In this document: positions 43,206 to 53,600 of the stretch, piece by piece | Numbering within the stretch: the first letter of the stretch is position 1 | Layout of the letters: the number at the start of each line of letters is the position of its first letter | The notes under the pieces: generated by a model | The model's database searches: none | What the model was told of the DNA's origin: nothing | The model's input: only the letters and a program-made list of their open reading frames with translations | Source: Candidatus Neomarinimicrobiota bacterium | Lineage (GTDB): Bacteria; Fidelibacterota; Marinisomatia; Marinisomatales; S15-B10 | DNA: 64,000 bases | Direction of reading: 5' to 3' | Assembly (NCBI GenBank): GCA_012964825.1 | Contig: DTTI01000084.1 | Span: 1 to 64,000, forward strand | Position numbers and translations under genes: made by a program

Positions 43206-45392
43206 CTAACGCATTAAAGCCTTGATGGTAGCATTAGATCCCGACAGGCGCTCACTTAACAGTTCCACAATAAATGTGTGAAGTTCTACAGTTTTATCAG
43301 GTGTTTCAAGGTTCATTTTCTTAAAACTTTCTTTGGACAGGAAAAAGACCCGGCAGTCTGTGTCAGCTATAACGGAAGCAGATGCAGAGGATCCTAAATA
43401 TAGACTCACTTCACCAACTACAGTTCCCGGGCCCAGGGTTTTAAGACGAATTTTTTTGCCGGTATCCAATTCCAGTTCTACGGTAATTTTTCCTGATTCT
43501 ATAAAAGTGATTCCACCGGGGTCTTCACCCTGCTTAATCATTATTGTTCCGGAAGGACAATTTTTAGTTTCAAAAAAGTCTGCAATCTGGGAGAATCGAT
43601 GCAGGAAAGATCCTGTCTTATCCTTACTCTCCAACCCATCGGTTTCAGGTAAAACACAATGTAGAATGTGTTGCTCACACCATTCCAAGCCGTGATCCAG
43701 GTCCTGAAAAATCCGGATAAGGCTGCTTTTTTCAGCAACAATCCCCTCAATATATAATTGAGCCTCCATTTCGTCATGCAGACCACAAAAAAGAATGTGA
43801 AATCCGCAATTCTCAGCCAATATTTTGAGTTTGTTAAAGCTATTTATTGCTGACGAGTCAAGACCTGTGACATGACGAAAATCAAAAACTAGGTACTTCA
43901 GCTTGCTGAGGTTTTGATTTTCCTGCCTTGATTGTACTTGCATTAGCAATCGGTTGGCGGTGCCAAAAAAAACAAAACCCTGTAAAGGCAGGATATAAAT
44001 TTCATCACCGTGATCCTGAAGAACCTCTTTTAGGTGACTGGACCGTTCAACGTTGCTGCTGAATGTTTTCCCCGACAACTCGTACTTAATTACCTCAACC
44101 TTGGAGTAATTAATCACAAAAAGAATTATGGACATCAAAAGGCCAAGAACTATTCCCTCCAGAAACCCAATAGACCCAATAACGATTAGAATTAAAACAA
44201 TCACCGCATAGTCAGTTTTGTGCAGTCTTTTCCAGGTATCGAAGAGCCATTCCACCATAAATTCAAGTCCCAAGTTCAATAATAGTCCACCCAGAATTAC
44301 TTTGGGGAAAATAGACAACACATCAGCCCCGAAGACGAGTGTAATCATACTGATTACGGCCACAACGATACTTGGCAACCGGGTGCGGGCACCGAGATTA
44401 TAGGACATGGATGTTTCGCTGAGGGTCATGTAACCTGCCGGAGCGCCAGCCATCCCAGCTAGAATGTTGCTGTAGCCAGTTAGGCGAAGTTCTTTATCCA
44501 GGTCAAAATCCCGTTTAACAATTAATTCCAGTCCACTATAATTAAATAATACCGAAACAGCGCTCAAGATCATCATTGTTGCAATAGCTGGCAGATGTAC
44601 AAGAAAGAGATCCCAACGAAAAAAGGAGACATACTTAAATGGAAAACCGGGAAAAAAACCACCCCCAGGGAACGGACCTAATAAATATCCGTTTTGTTCC
44701 ATGTTGGTAAAGGAAAACCCCAAGCCAAACATAATGATGTAGAACAGCACAATACTGCCGAATAGGATTCCCGGTGTCAACAGGTAATGACTAAAGTAGC
44801 GGGTCATTACTAACAGTGTTACTGCAAAAACAAGCCCAGGAAACCATTTGAAAATGGTGGAGCTTTCGAAAAGCATTCCCATATCTGCCAAGCCAAGGTC
44901 CAGATCCGTCATCATCATGAAGGAGAATTTGACAATTAGCCAACCTGTTCCAGCCAAGAACCCCCCAACAACAGGAAAGGGAATATAGCGCACTAATTTC
45001 CCGAGCTTAAAACGCCCTAAAATGTAAAAAAATAGCCCTACAAGGATGGAGCTAAGACCGATGGCAACAAAAATGAATTGGTACGCATGTTCAGCATCTA
45101 ATTCACTGCCTACACCCGTAGCCACGGTTGCCGCCATGAGAGCAAGAATGGCAATGGGAATGTCCTGGGGAGCGATGAAGATTAGGGGATAGGTGGCAGT
45201 GAGGGCGGAAAAAACAGCAAAAATGACAGTCCCAAACAACAGGATTCCAATGCCCTGAGATAGAAAGCTTGCCAATGGACCAGTAAACACAAGAGCAGCC
45301 AGCGCCATGGCTGAAACGATGCAGACAATGGCATTAATAGTTCCAGCAATAATCCCCGGGACAAAATCAGACATTATGGTGTTTTTCTTCAT
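43206..45392 (-). CDS. SulP-family anion transporter with STAS and cyclic-nucleotide-binding-like domains
   Basis: The 728-residue protein has a SulP membrane domain of about 12-14 helices (to about residue 420), a STAS domain (about 440-565) and a C-terminal CNB fold (about 600-715). In the CNB phosphate cassette the GE pair is kept (VVGEVSLYLG), but the usual R-S/T-A is SASASV. The arginine that binds the cyclic phosphate is therefore missing and nucleotide binding is doubtful. SulP proteins carry sulfate, bicarbonate or dicarboxylates; the ion is not predictable here. It stands alone. Confidence 0.9.
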   Translation of the reverse strand: MKKNTIMSDFVPGIIAGTINAIVCIVSAMALAALVFTGPLASFLSQGIGILLFGTVIFAVFSALTATYPLIFIAPQDIPIAILALMAATVATGVGSELDAEHAYQFIFVAIGLSSILVGLFFYILGRFKLGKLVRYIPFPVVGGFLAGTGWLIVKFSFMMMTDLDLGLADMGMLFESSTIFKWFPGLVFAVTLLVMTRYFSHYLLTPGILFGSIVLFYIIMFGLGFSFTNMEQNGYLLGPFPGGGFFPGFPFKYVSFFRWDLFLVHLPAIATMMILSAVSVLFNYSGLELIVKRDFDLDKELRLTGYSNILAGMAGAPAGYMTLSETSMSYNLGARTRLPSIVVAVISMITLVFGADVLSIFPKVILGGLLLNLGLEFMVEWLFDTWKRLHKTDYAVIVLILIVIGSIGFLEGIVLGLLMSIILFVINYSKVEVIKYELSGKTFSSNVERSSHLKEVLQDHGDEIYILPLQGFVFFGTANRLLMQVQSRQENQNLSKLKYLVFDFRHVTGLDSSAINSFNKLKILAENCGFHILFCGLHDEMEAQLYIEGIVAEKSSLIRIFQDLDHGLEWCEQHILHCVLPETDGLESKDKTGSFLHRFSQIADFFETKNCPSGTIMIKQGEDPGGITFIESGKITVELELDTGKKIRLKTLGPGTVVGEVSLYLGSSASASVIADTDCRVFFLSKESFKKMNLETPDKTVELHTFIVELLSERLSGSNATIKALMR

Positions 45393-45548
45393 CGCGATAT
45401 TGAGCCAAGAGCAGGAAACAGCAATTTAGTTACGGGTAAATGCGGGTTTCCTATTATTTATTTTTCATCACTTGTAAACGGGATTAATTACCCGACGAGA
45501 ACCAAGAAAAAGAGTAGTGCCATTGACCTATAGATCGTCCAAAATAAG

Positions 45549-45574
45549 AAAGGGCGACTAGATTGCCGCCCTTT
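45549..45574 (-). terminator. Intrinsic-type terminator after the acidic-tail membrane protein
   Basis: AAAGGGCG and CGCCCTTT form an 8-bp GC-rich hairpin with a 10-nt loop. On the minus strand it is followed by CTTATTTT. It lies 34 bp beyond the stop of the gene at 45608-46159. Confidence 0.6.
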
Positions 45575-45607
45575 AAGGATTTCAAACAACTATTTGTAGG
45601 CAAAAAA

Positions 45608-46159
45608 TTATTCCTCTTCGTACTCCTCGCCACCGTCTTCGTATGCTTCAAAATAAGCTTCTAACATTTCCGGATCATATTCAACCTCGTATTCCTCTGG
45701 CATCCACATATTTATGTCATCACTCTCAACATCCTCCAGCTCAGTGGACTGAGGTGCGAGCGGAACTACCGGCTGTACAACAGAGGGAGAAGAGGTCACC
45801 TTAGGCTGCGCACTTTTCCAGTAGAAAAGAAAGGCACCAGGCGTCATAGCAAGTAACAAGACAACAAAAGAAAAAAGCGCAGCTTCGGGTAAAATGTGGT
45901 AACCTCCCCACATATCCTGCTCAATTGCCTGCTCCAGAAAAACGGCCGTCCCAGCAAGGAATCCGAATAGAGTTACCACAAAGGGGAGAGAAGCCACCCT
46001 GATTTTCATAAAACTCAGACTGACGAACCAAATAAGGAGCCCACTCACTACAGACATTAGGGCAAGGCGGAATTCACCCAGAGCGGCCGCAACCACAAAC
46101 CCCGCAAGAGCCAACAGCACGACGACCGTACTGATAAATGCGTTTACATTACTGTTCAT
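45608..46159 (-). CDS. Small membrane protein with acidic C-terminal tail, unknown function
   Basis: The 183-residue protein has four hydrophobic segments (about 8-27, 31-49, 55-75 and 92-113). A cytoplasmic or periplasmic tail of about 70 residues follows, and its last 45 positions are dominated by Asp/Glu with tyrosines (ending YEDGGEEYEEE). I recognise no family. The tail composition suggests binding of cations or basic partners. It is monocistronic, ends at a clear hairpin terminator, and diverges from the lipid A cluster. Confidence 0.7.
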   Translation of the reverse strand: MNSNVNAFISTVVVLLALAGFVVAAALGEFRLALMSVVSGLLIWFVSLSFMKIRVASLPFVVTLFGFLAGTAVFLEQAIEQDMWGGYHILPEAALFSFVVLLLAMTPGAFLFYWKSAQPKVTSSPSVVQPVVPLAPQSTELEDVESDDINMWMPEEYEVEYDPEMLEAYFEAYEDGGEEYEEE

Positions 46160-46312
46160 TGAATTCGGTATTCTCTACCTCGGAGTAGCTACCGGAGGGG
46201 AAATTGACCATAAGAACCAAACCAGGCAACATGAATCTACATATTGGGTGAGGGGACTTTCCCTTTCGGCAATTCGTCTAAACCTCTCTATATTCGTCCG
46301 AGAGACACTCTC

Positions 46313-47314
46313 ATGAGTAATCCTAAATCTTTAAAAGCTATCGGAGTAATTGGTGTTGGCCACCTGGGAAAACGACACCTCAAGAATGTCATTAAGCTAC
46401 CATCTGTAATTTGTGCTGGATTTTTTGATATTGATGGTGAGACATCTAATAGAATTACCCGTGAAAGAGGAGTGGAAGCGGCTGTTTCCATTCAAGAGAT
46501 TATCGACAAGAGTGATGCACTGATTATTGCTGTGCCCACCTCAGAGCATTTCTCCGTTGGAAAAGCATGCCTTGAAGCGGGAAAGGATGTCTTTATGGAA
46601 AAACCGCTCTGTGCCTCACTGGAAGAGGCTGATATATTAGTGGAGCTAGCAGAGAAGAAAGAAGTGGTACTGCAGGTGGGCCACGTGGAAAGACTTAATC
46701 CAGCCATTTTAACCTTAAAAAGAGAGAAAATTCCTCTGGAGCCAAAATATATTGAGACTCACAGGCTGGCTCCATATCGGGTGCGAGGAACAGAGGTGCC
46801 TGTAGTTCTAGATCTTATGATTCATGATCTTGATGTGATCCTATCTCTAGTGAATTCACCCGTAAAAAATGTATCTGCCACAGGCGTTTCCATCATAACA
46901 GATTCCGTGGATATTGCGAATGCCCGGATCAGGTTCGAGAACGGCTGTGTTGCTAATATTACGTCTAGCAGAATAGCCAAGGATTATGTCAGGAAGTTGC
47001 GCGTATTTGAGCGAAATATTTATATCACCATCGATTTTTTGCAAGGCATCACAGAAGTTTACAAAGTGCTGGACGCTGAAGAAGAGAATCCAAATGCGTT
47101 AATCTCCGCACCCCTGGAACAGGATGGCCATCACAGACAGATTGTTTACGAGAAGCCAAGACAAGAGAAGGTGGATGCCCTTCAGTTAGAGTTGACAAAT
47201 TTTCTAGAGGCTATCGAAGGTAAGTCAGACCCCATCGTGACCGCTGAAGAAGGTCGTGAAGCACTCCGACTTGCACTGCTCATACAGGAGAAGATCGAAC
47301 AGGATCTTCAGTGA
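46313..47314 (+). CDS. Gfo/Idh/MocA-family oxidoreductase in the lipid A cluster
   Basis: From the ATG at 46313 the protein has 333 residues. I preferred this start to a TTG at 46244 because it places the Rossmann motif (GVIGVGHLGKRHLKN) near the N-terminus. The family EKP motif is present (DVFMEKPLCASLEEA), as is a C-terminal domain with DLMIHDLDVIL. Such enzymes oxidise or reduce sugar hydroxyls with NAD(P). Its place upstream of lpxB recalls GnnA, the UDP-GlcNAc 3-oxidoreductase of 3-amino lipid A synthesis. No gnnB-like aminotransferase is seen here, so the role is a hypothesis. Confidence 0.85.
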   Translation: MSNPKSLKAIGVIGVGHLGKRHLKNVIKLPSVICAGFFDIDGETSNRITRERGVEAAVSIQEIIDKSDALIIAVPTSEHFSVGKACLEAGKDVFMEKPLCASLEEADILVELAEKKEVVLQVGHVERLNPAILTLKREKIPLEPKYIETHRLAPYRVRGTEVPVVLDLMIHDLDVILSLVNSPVKNVSATGVSIITDSVDIANARIRFENGCVANITSSRIAKDYVRKLRVFERNIYITIDFLQGITEVYKVLDAEEENPNALISAPLEQDGHHRQIVYEKPRQEKVDALQLELTNFLEAIEGKSDPIVTAEEGREALRLALLIQEKIEQDLQ

Positions 47315-47339
47315 CGTAACGGTTCGTCCAGGTTTTGAT

Positions 47340-47918
47340 ATGGATGTCCGCCAATTTTTCTTTAAGAATCGAAGTTATACTCCTATTCCTCTGGCCTTGG
47401 CTATTATCATCCTTGCTGACCCTGGTGGACCCGTTACAAGGATGGGGTTGCTCCTGCTCCTCGTTGGAGAGACCTTAAGATTAAATGGAGTTCACTATGC
47501 CGGAGGCGCAACACGAACGAGAAAAGTGGGAGCTCCACAACTTTGTACAGACGGTCCCTTCGCTTATGTGCGAAATCCTCTCTACCTAGGCAATATTATT
47601 CTCTATGTCGGAGTCGTATTGATGGCCGGCGGGACATTTATGTGGCAACTGTTTGGGGTCACCGTTACCTTCTTTTTTCTACAATATAGTTTTATTATAT
47701 CTCTTGAAGAACAGACCCTCGCTGATAAGTTCGGAGAGGAATATAGATCCTACTTAGCAGCAGTTCCGCGCCTTCTCCCCCGCATTGTCCCTTGGCCGGG
47801 TCGCTACGGCATTTCACCCGCAACATGGAAAAAAACATTCCGTACTGAGCGTAGAACTTTGCAGATGATAGCCATTTATCTCTTGTTTATTATGGTAAAA
47901 ACTGTGATCTCTCGATGA
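47340..47918 (+). CDS. Isoprenylcysteine methyltransferase-like (ICMT/PEMT) membrane protein
   Basis: From the ATG at 47340 the protein has 192 residues, with 4-5 membrane helices and the signature GPFAYVRNPLYLGNI followed by EEQTLADKFGEEYRSYLAAVPR. Both are characteristic of the ICMT/PEMT SAM-dependent methyltransferase fold. Bacterial relatives methylate or modify lipids and isoprenoid-like substrates. It lies between the Gfo/Idh gene and lpxB, which suggests an envelope-lipid substrate. A longer frame starting at 47256 would overlap the previous gene and lacks support. Confidence 0.82.
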   Translation: MDVRQFFFKNRSYTPIPLALAIIILADPGGPVTRMGLLLLLVGETLRLNGVHYAGGATRTRKVGAPQLCTDGPFAYVRNPLYLGNIILYVGVVLMAGGTFMWQLFGVTVTFFFLQYSFIISLEEQTLADKFGEEYRSYLAAVPRLLPRIVPWPGRYGISPATWKKTFRTERRTLQMIAIYLLFIMVKTVISR

Positions 47919-47919
47919 A

Positions 47920-49044
47920 ATGAGAATGGAAAAAGAAATTCTTATTATAGCAGGGGAAACGTCAGCTGATCAACACGGTGCTGCCCTTGTAAACCAACTA
48001 AAAGCTTCTTCAAAAGGAATGTCCTTCTTTGGTATAGGTGGTGAAAAACTGAGGATGGAAGGTGTTCAGTTGGTAGAACATGCTGGAAACATGTCTGTCA
48101 TGGGTTTTGTGGAAGTAGTGTCACATTACCGACGTATAAGAACTGTATTTAATAAGGTGCTTTCAGAATGTGAAAAGAAAAATCCTGCCCGGGCAATACT
48201 CATTGACTACCCGGGCTTTAATTTGCGTCTGGCCAAAGAGCTCAAAAAAAGAAATATTCCGGTGACATACTACATTAGCCCTCAGCTGTGGGCTTGGAAA
48301 GAAAAGCGCATTGATGTGATTCGAGGGTGTGTGGAACAGATGCTCTGCATTTTCCCTTTTGAGGAAGATTGGTATCATCAACGGGGGATAAAAGCTGTCT
48401 ATGTGGGTCATCCGTTCCTAGATGGTCAATCTCAACCAATGGAGAGGTATGAGTTTTTTGAAAAACATGGAATCTCTCATGATGCTATTATTGTTGCTCT
48501 AATGCCCGGAAGCCGTCAACAGGAGGTAAACCGGCACCTGAAGACAATGCTAAAAACGGTGGAGATACTTAACAAAGAGGCAGAAATTACTGTTATTGTT
48601 GGTAAAGCTCCGGGAGTTGAACTCCCAAAAAATATTCAGGGAAAAATCTTTGTCGAATCAGACATACCTGAAATGGCACTGAAATATGCATCACTGGGTA
48701 TTGTGAGCTCAGGCACAATCTCACTGCTGGCAGCAATTTTCGGCATCCCAAGCGTAGTCATATACAAAATGAATCCTGTGACCTGGATGGTCGCAAAGGC
48801 GGTCACCCAGGTTCCTTATGTCTCCATGACAAACCTTATTGCAAAGGAGGAAGTGTTACCAGAATTATTACAGAACAGTGCTAGGCCTGAAAAAATATCC
48901 GACTATCTGAAAGAATGGCTCCAATCAGAGGTAATGAGAGAACGGACGGTGAACCAATTGGCTGAAGTTAAAGACTGTTTGGGTGGCCCGGGCGCTTCAA
49001 AGAAAGCGGCCCGACTCATTTTAGATTGTTTAGAAACGTCTTAG
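47920..49044 (+). CDS. lpxB: Lipid-A-disaccharide synthase
   Basis: The 374-residue protein opens with LIIAGETSADQHGAALV, the LpxB donor-site start. It has IDYPGFNLRLAKELKK, TYYISPQLWAWKEKR, VGHPFLDG and LMPGSRQQEVNRHL. It condenses UDP-diacylglucosamine with lipid X at the inner membrane. Its presence indicates lipid-A-type LPS. It starts 1 bp after the previous stop and 4 bp before the DUF374 acyltransferase gene. Confidence 0.97.
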   Translation: MRMEKEILIIAGETSADQHGAALVNQLKASSKGMSFFGIGGEKLRMEGVQLVEHAGNMSVMGFVEVVSHYRRIRTVFNKVLSECEKKNPARAILIDYPGFNLRLAKELKKRNIPVTYYISPQLWAWKEKRIDVIRGCVEQMLCIFPFEEDWYHQRGIKAVYVGHPFLDGQSQPMERYEFFEKHGISHDAIIVALMPGSRQQEVNRHLKTMLKTVEILNKEAEITVIVGKAPGVELPKNIQGKIFVESDIPEMALKYASLGIVSSGTISLLAAIFGIPSVVIYKMNPVTWMVAKAVTQVPYVSMTNLIAKEEVLPELLQNSARPEKISDYLKEWLQSEVMRERTVNQLAEVKDCLGGPGASKKAARLILDCLETS

Positions 49045-49048
49045 ATTT

Positions 49049-49687
49049 ATGTTAGGAGTTAGAATGTCTCTCTCAGCATTTTTTGGTTACTGGTTTTTGA
49101 AGTTTTTCTTCAGCGTCAACAGGCGGACCGTGTTGAACTGTGAACGGTTAATAGAGACAATATCCACTGGTAGGCCAGTATTAATATGCTGCTGGCACGG
49201 TCGTCTACTTTTCCCGGTCTTTCATTGGAACAGATTTCGTTACTATGCACTGGCGGGGTTGCACAAGGACGCTGAAATTATTTCTAGGATTGCGACGAAG
49301 CTTGGATGGAGAATGTTACGTGGATCAAGCAGTCGGGGTGGTACTAAGGCCTATATGAAAATGATGCGGGTTCTGAATGATGGAGGTAAACTGTTCATTA
49401 CCCCTGATGGACCACGGGGGTTGGAATATGAAGTGAAGGAGGGTGCTGTAAAAAGTGCTTTTCTCTCAGGAGCTATTATGGTGGCTGTTTCTGGTCAGGC
49501 ATCGTGGCGGTGGGAAATAAAAAACTGGGACACCTTCGTGATTCCAAAACCGTTTGGTCGTATAATACACGTTGTGGGGAACCCTTTGGACGTCCGCGAC
49601 TTTGAGGATAGTGAGAGTTTTAAGGAAGCTATAACTGTAGAAATGACGAGAGTACAGGCTGAAGCTGATGCGTGGATTAAAAGATAA
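49049..49687 (+). CDS. DUF374-family lysophospholipid acyltransferase-like protein
   Basis: The 212-residue protein belongs to the DUF374 branch of acyltransferases: CCWHGRLLFPVF carries the HxxxxD-like His region, then RGSSSRGGTKAYMKM, and LFITPDGPRGLEYEVKEGAV. This branch is often found with lpxB and lpxK and may acylate lipid A or its precursors, replacing or aiding LpxL/LpxM. It overlaps lpxK by 20 bp. A start at Met6 is also possible. It is inner-membrane associated through its N-terminal helix. Confidence 0.88.
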   Translation: MLGVRMSLSAFFGYWFLKFFFSVNRRTVLNCERLIETISTGRPVLICCWHGRLLFPVFHWNRFRYYALAGLHKDAEIISRIATKLGWRMLRGSSSRGGTKAYMKMMRVLNDGGKLFITPDGPRGLEYEVKEGAVKSAFLSGAIMVAVSGQASWRWEIKNWDTFVIPKPFGRIIHVVGNPLDVRDFEDSESFKEAITVEMTRVQAEADAWIKR

Positions 49688-50678
49688 GTTTAGATATCTA
49701 TTTTTCCCTGTAGCTCTTTTTTACTGGGGGCTCTCCTTCTGGCGAAACCTGTTCTATGTAACAGGATTCTTCGTAAGCCACCGATTACCTGTTCCTGTGG
49801 TTAGTGTTGGAAATATTACCCTTGGGGGGACAGGAAAAACTCCCACAGTTGTGACTGTTGCACACATGTTACAGAAGCTTGGAAAACATCCAGCAGTCAT
49901 TAGTAGGGGTTATATGAGAGAGACAACGGGAACGGTGGTTGTGTCAAAGGGAGAAAAAGTTCTTGTGCCTTGGAATGAAGCGGGCGATGAAGCCCTTCTT
50001 ATATCACAGCGTCTTCCATCCGTTCCTGTGATAGTAGATGAGGTGAGGTACCGGGGTGCTATTTTGGCGGTGGAGCATTTTGACTGTGATGTGATTGTTC
50101 TCGACGATGCTTTCCAGCACCGCGCTATAGAAAGAGATTTGGATATTGTGTTGATAAACAGTTGTGAGCCACCGGAACATTATAAAATGATACCTTATGG
50201 CAGGCTTCGGGAGCCGATTTGGTCCTTAAAACGAGCTGACTTGGTAATCTGGAGTAGAGCTGACCAGTCACAGCCTGCGCCAGTCATCAGAAAATGGGTT
50301 TATCAACGTTCAATGAAAAGTTTGAAAAGCAGACTTTCCGCGGGGAATATTGAAAATTTGAAAGATTTAAAGTTATTCGCTTATTGTGGTATTGGAGACC
50401 CACAGTCATTTCTTTTTCTTTTGAACCAGCTGAACCTGAAAGTGATCGAGTTCCAACCTTTTCCCGATCACTATGTTTACAAAGAAGCCGAAATATTACG
50501 GCTGAAAACAAAAGCAAAGAGCTTAGGTGCTGCCCATCTTGTTACAACAGAGAAAGACTGGGTGAAACTTACGGAGGATGAAAGAGAGGAGGGGTTCATT
50601 CGCTTTGTCCCGGTTGACACAGTCTTTCTGAATAGTGGAGAGACGGTCCTTGAGGAAACTTTGAAAAAGCTCTTTTAG
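49668..50678 (+). CDS. lpxK: Tetraacyldisaccharide 4'-kinase
   Basis: The 336-residue protein has an N-terminal amphipathic/membrane helix and the P-loop ITLGGTGKTPTVVTVAHML. Downstream are EAGDEALLISQRLP, VIVLDDAFQHRAIERDLDIVLI and TTEKDWVKL near the end, all LpxK hallmarks. It phosphorylates the 4' position of the lipid A disaccharide. Its start overlaps the acyltransferase gene by 20 bp, so the Gfo/Idh-ICMT-lpxB-DUF374-lpxK set is one operon. Confidence 0.96.
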   Translation: MRGLKDKFRYLFFPVALFYWGLSFWRNLFYVTGFFVSHRLPVPVVSVGNITLGGTGKTPTVVTVAHMLQKLGKHPAVISRGYMRETTGTVVVSKGEKVLVPWNEAGDEALLISQRLPSVPVIVDEVRYRGAILAVEHFDCDVIVLDDAFQHRAIERDLDIVLINSCEPPEHYKMIPYGRLREPIWSLKRADLVIWSRADQSQPAPVIRKWVYQRSMKSLKSRLSAGNIENLKDLKLFAYCGIGDPQSFLFLLNQLNLKVIEFQPFPDHYVYKEAEILRLKTKAKSLGAAHLVTTEKDWVKLTEDEREEGFIRFVPVDTVFLNSGETVLEETLKKLF

Positions 50679-50682
50679 TGGT

Positions 50683-53600
50683 CTAGTTCATGGCAGCCAC
50701 GCCAACGGTAAACATGGTGCCCACAAAGGCAAGCAGAAGTGGCCAGGTTGTGGAGATAAACTGTTGAGAAGAAGGGTCTTCGAAAACATGTACCTGAAAT
50801 TCATGTGAGGTGGCAGAACCTCGGTCATCCACAGCAGTAATGACAATATCATTGACTCCCCGCTGAGCCATTCTCGGTTTCCACCTGAGCATTCCTGTCT
50901 CAGGATCAAAACGGGCGTATTTCGGAATCTTTACGGGCCTGAGTTTGACCTCATCACCATTGAGATCTTCAGTCACCATTCTGTAACGGTATTCAAAATT
51001 GGTGAGGGCCACAGGCTTTGGTTGAGTCAGGATACTGGGAGCGATATTCACAAAAAGTCTTGTCTCCTGTATATCAGTAGTGTAGCTGTCGCTTACCTCC
51101 ACTGAAAACAGACGGCTGTTGATCTGAGATGGTGTCGGATTCCATGATATGCGCCCATCCCGGGAGACCTGCATCCCCTTTGGTGCTTTAGCAAGGCTGA
51201 AAGACAGATTCTTATCAGAATTTTTGTCCTCTACCACCACCTTGTACTTGTAAAGTTCATTGACGCGAGCGGTTTTAGGAGCAGTCGAAATAATAGTGGG
51301 AGGATGGTTGATATATAGTTCAAAACTTTGTTCATCCCTTGTATAGCCATCAGAGACCATGTAAGTGATGGTGTGGCTGTCGTACTGGTTGGGAGAGGGT
51401 GTCCAGGAGATTATTCCTGTGTGTTCATCTACAAACATGCCGTCCGGGAAATCGAGCAAGGTGTATCTCACAAAAGGCACACGATTCACCAGAACCTTGG
51501 GTGGTTTGCCTTTATTGCCCTCGAAGAAGTGCCAGAGAACATCCTTGATCTTCACCGTTCTGCCACCGACTTTCTTTATAACAATGATAAGCTGGTCATC
51601 CTCATAGAAGACATCTTGAACATAGCGCTTCAGGTTGATGCGTGATACCGTTTCTTCCTCTTTACCCTGTTTTTCACTGTCCAGCTCTTTTTCATCCACG
51701 TCTACGAGAATTGATTTCTTAGCTTTGAACTCACCAATATATCGATCAATGTTTTCTCGATATACATCATCATCAATTTCAACTGCAAAGACACGACTGT
51801 CTTTTACAGAATAGACAGGTGTAATCTTGGCAAAGGACATTAGAGACCCTTCATTCAAGTCTTTAATTCCTATCTTATAAGTTAACGCTTCACCTACAGA
51901 GCCGAGGGTGGGCGGCTCCGACACAATATGGATGGGAGCGTTTACAAAGAAGTCATATGACTGTACGTGAGACATGTGACCGTCTGAAATTTCAATCTCC
52001 GCAGTAGAAAAATCGAGAGCGGCTTCCGCCGGTACCCAGAGAATACGACCTGTGGAAGGATCCACACGCATTCCTTCAGGCAGATTGATAGGTTCGTATC
52101 TGATGATGTCAAATTCATTGGGATCATCCACCACAATTTGAAAATTGAAGGTGTCGTTTATAGCAATTTTTGTCATGAGCTCAGGGACCGAAGACAGAAT
52201 TGGTGGATGATTGACAAACAAAGCGACACTTTGAGTGTCTACGGCGATACCGTGATTTGCGGCAATAACAAATCGCTGAGTATCGATTTGAGTGCTCTGG
52301 GGCGTCCATGTGATTTGTCCCACGTTATCAACCATCATCCCATATGGTGAAAATACTAGGGTGTAGATCAGTTCCTGCTGTTTGTCTTCGGGCATTCGAA
52401 CGCCTACCTTATAACGATATTCTTCTCCAACGGTACCGCTCAACTCTGGTAGTGAGGTAATCACTACCTGCCCGCGGGAATAAAGCTTCAAGTTTTGCAC
52501 GTCACGGTCAAATCCGTCTGAGGTGACAATTCTCACGTCGTAGATGTCAATATGAGAAGCCTCTGTCTGCCATCTCAGCAACCCGTCCTGTTCAATTGTC
52601 ATTCCCTCAGGTGCTTTTTCAAGTGTATATCTAATTAAGGCATCCTCATTATTATCTGTAACATACACCTGATAGATGAAGGGGTCACCCGCTACAAACT
52701 CTGTCTCTCCGGGAGAAGATACGATTAGGGGAGGATCGTTAACATAAATCCAAAACCGGGACTCAATAGTGGCCAGTTCTGGCACTACCTGATATGTCAC
52801 CACACCCTCTTCATCGGTAGTGATGATATCAACGGTTTCACCTACTTTCATTTTCAGTAGAAAGGACAACTGGTATGCACCCAGTTGCATCTCGTCCGGG
52901 ACCCACTCAATGGATTTTGTCTCGTAGTGGAAGTACATTCCTCGAGGTGGAGCGTCGACCCATCGGAAGCTAAAAAATTCCCTGTCGTCTTCTTCCGGAA
53001 TGGTGTAAGCGAAGGTCTGGTTAACAGGGAGGACATAAGTTGGCAGAATCCCGAGAGGCAGGGGTTGACCTTCAGTTGGCGGAACAATAGGCATTTCTTC
53101 AACTATCTCTTCCATCTGAGTCTGTGGGATGTACGTATCTACGAGAATTTCTTCAGGATACTCCGGTATGGAGCCCAGTTCAAAGTAGAATATTTCACTT
53201 TGTTGCCCGGTCCACCCACCGGCAATGACGGTTCCAAGATATATCCCATCCACAATTTCGGGAATTACAGAAAAGATTTGAGGCCCTTCAGTTCCTTCAC
53301 CAGCAGCGATAGAAAAGTATTCATTGAGACGCGGCGTATCCATACGGGTGCCGTAAGATGCTGTAACAATACCTTGTTGACCGCTGATAAGTAACAAATC
53401 TGTTAGACCGTCCTGGTTAAAGTCAGCGTGTTTTAGATCAGAAAGAGGTCCGGCCTCTATGCCGAGCTCTGCAACCTCAATTTTTTGATCAATCATGGTG
53501 AGTGATATAACGTGCCCTGACTGAAAAGGGATTAATACATCATCGGTGTCGTCGCTGTTCCAGTTTAGGGTGGTAAGGGAACTGGTCAGCACGTTTGACA

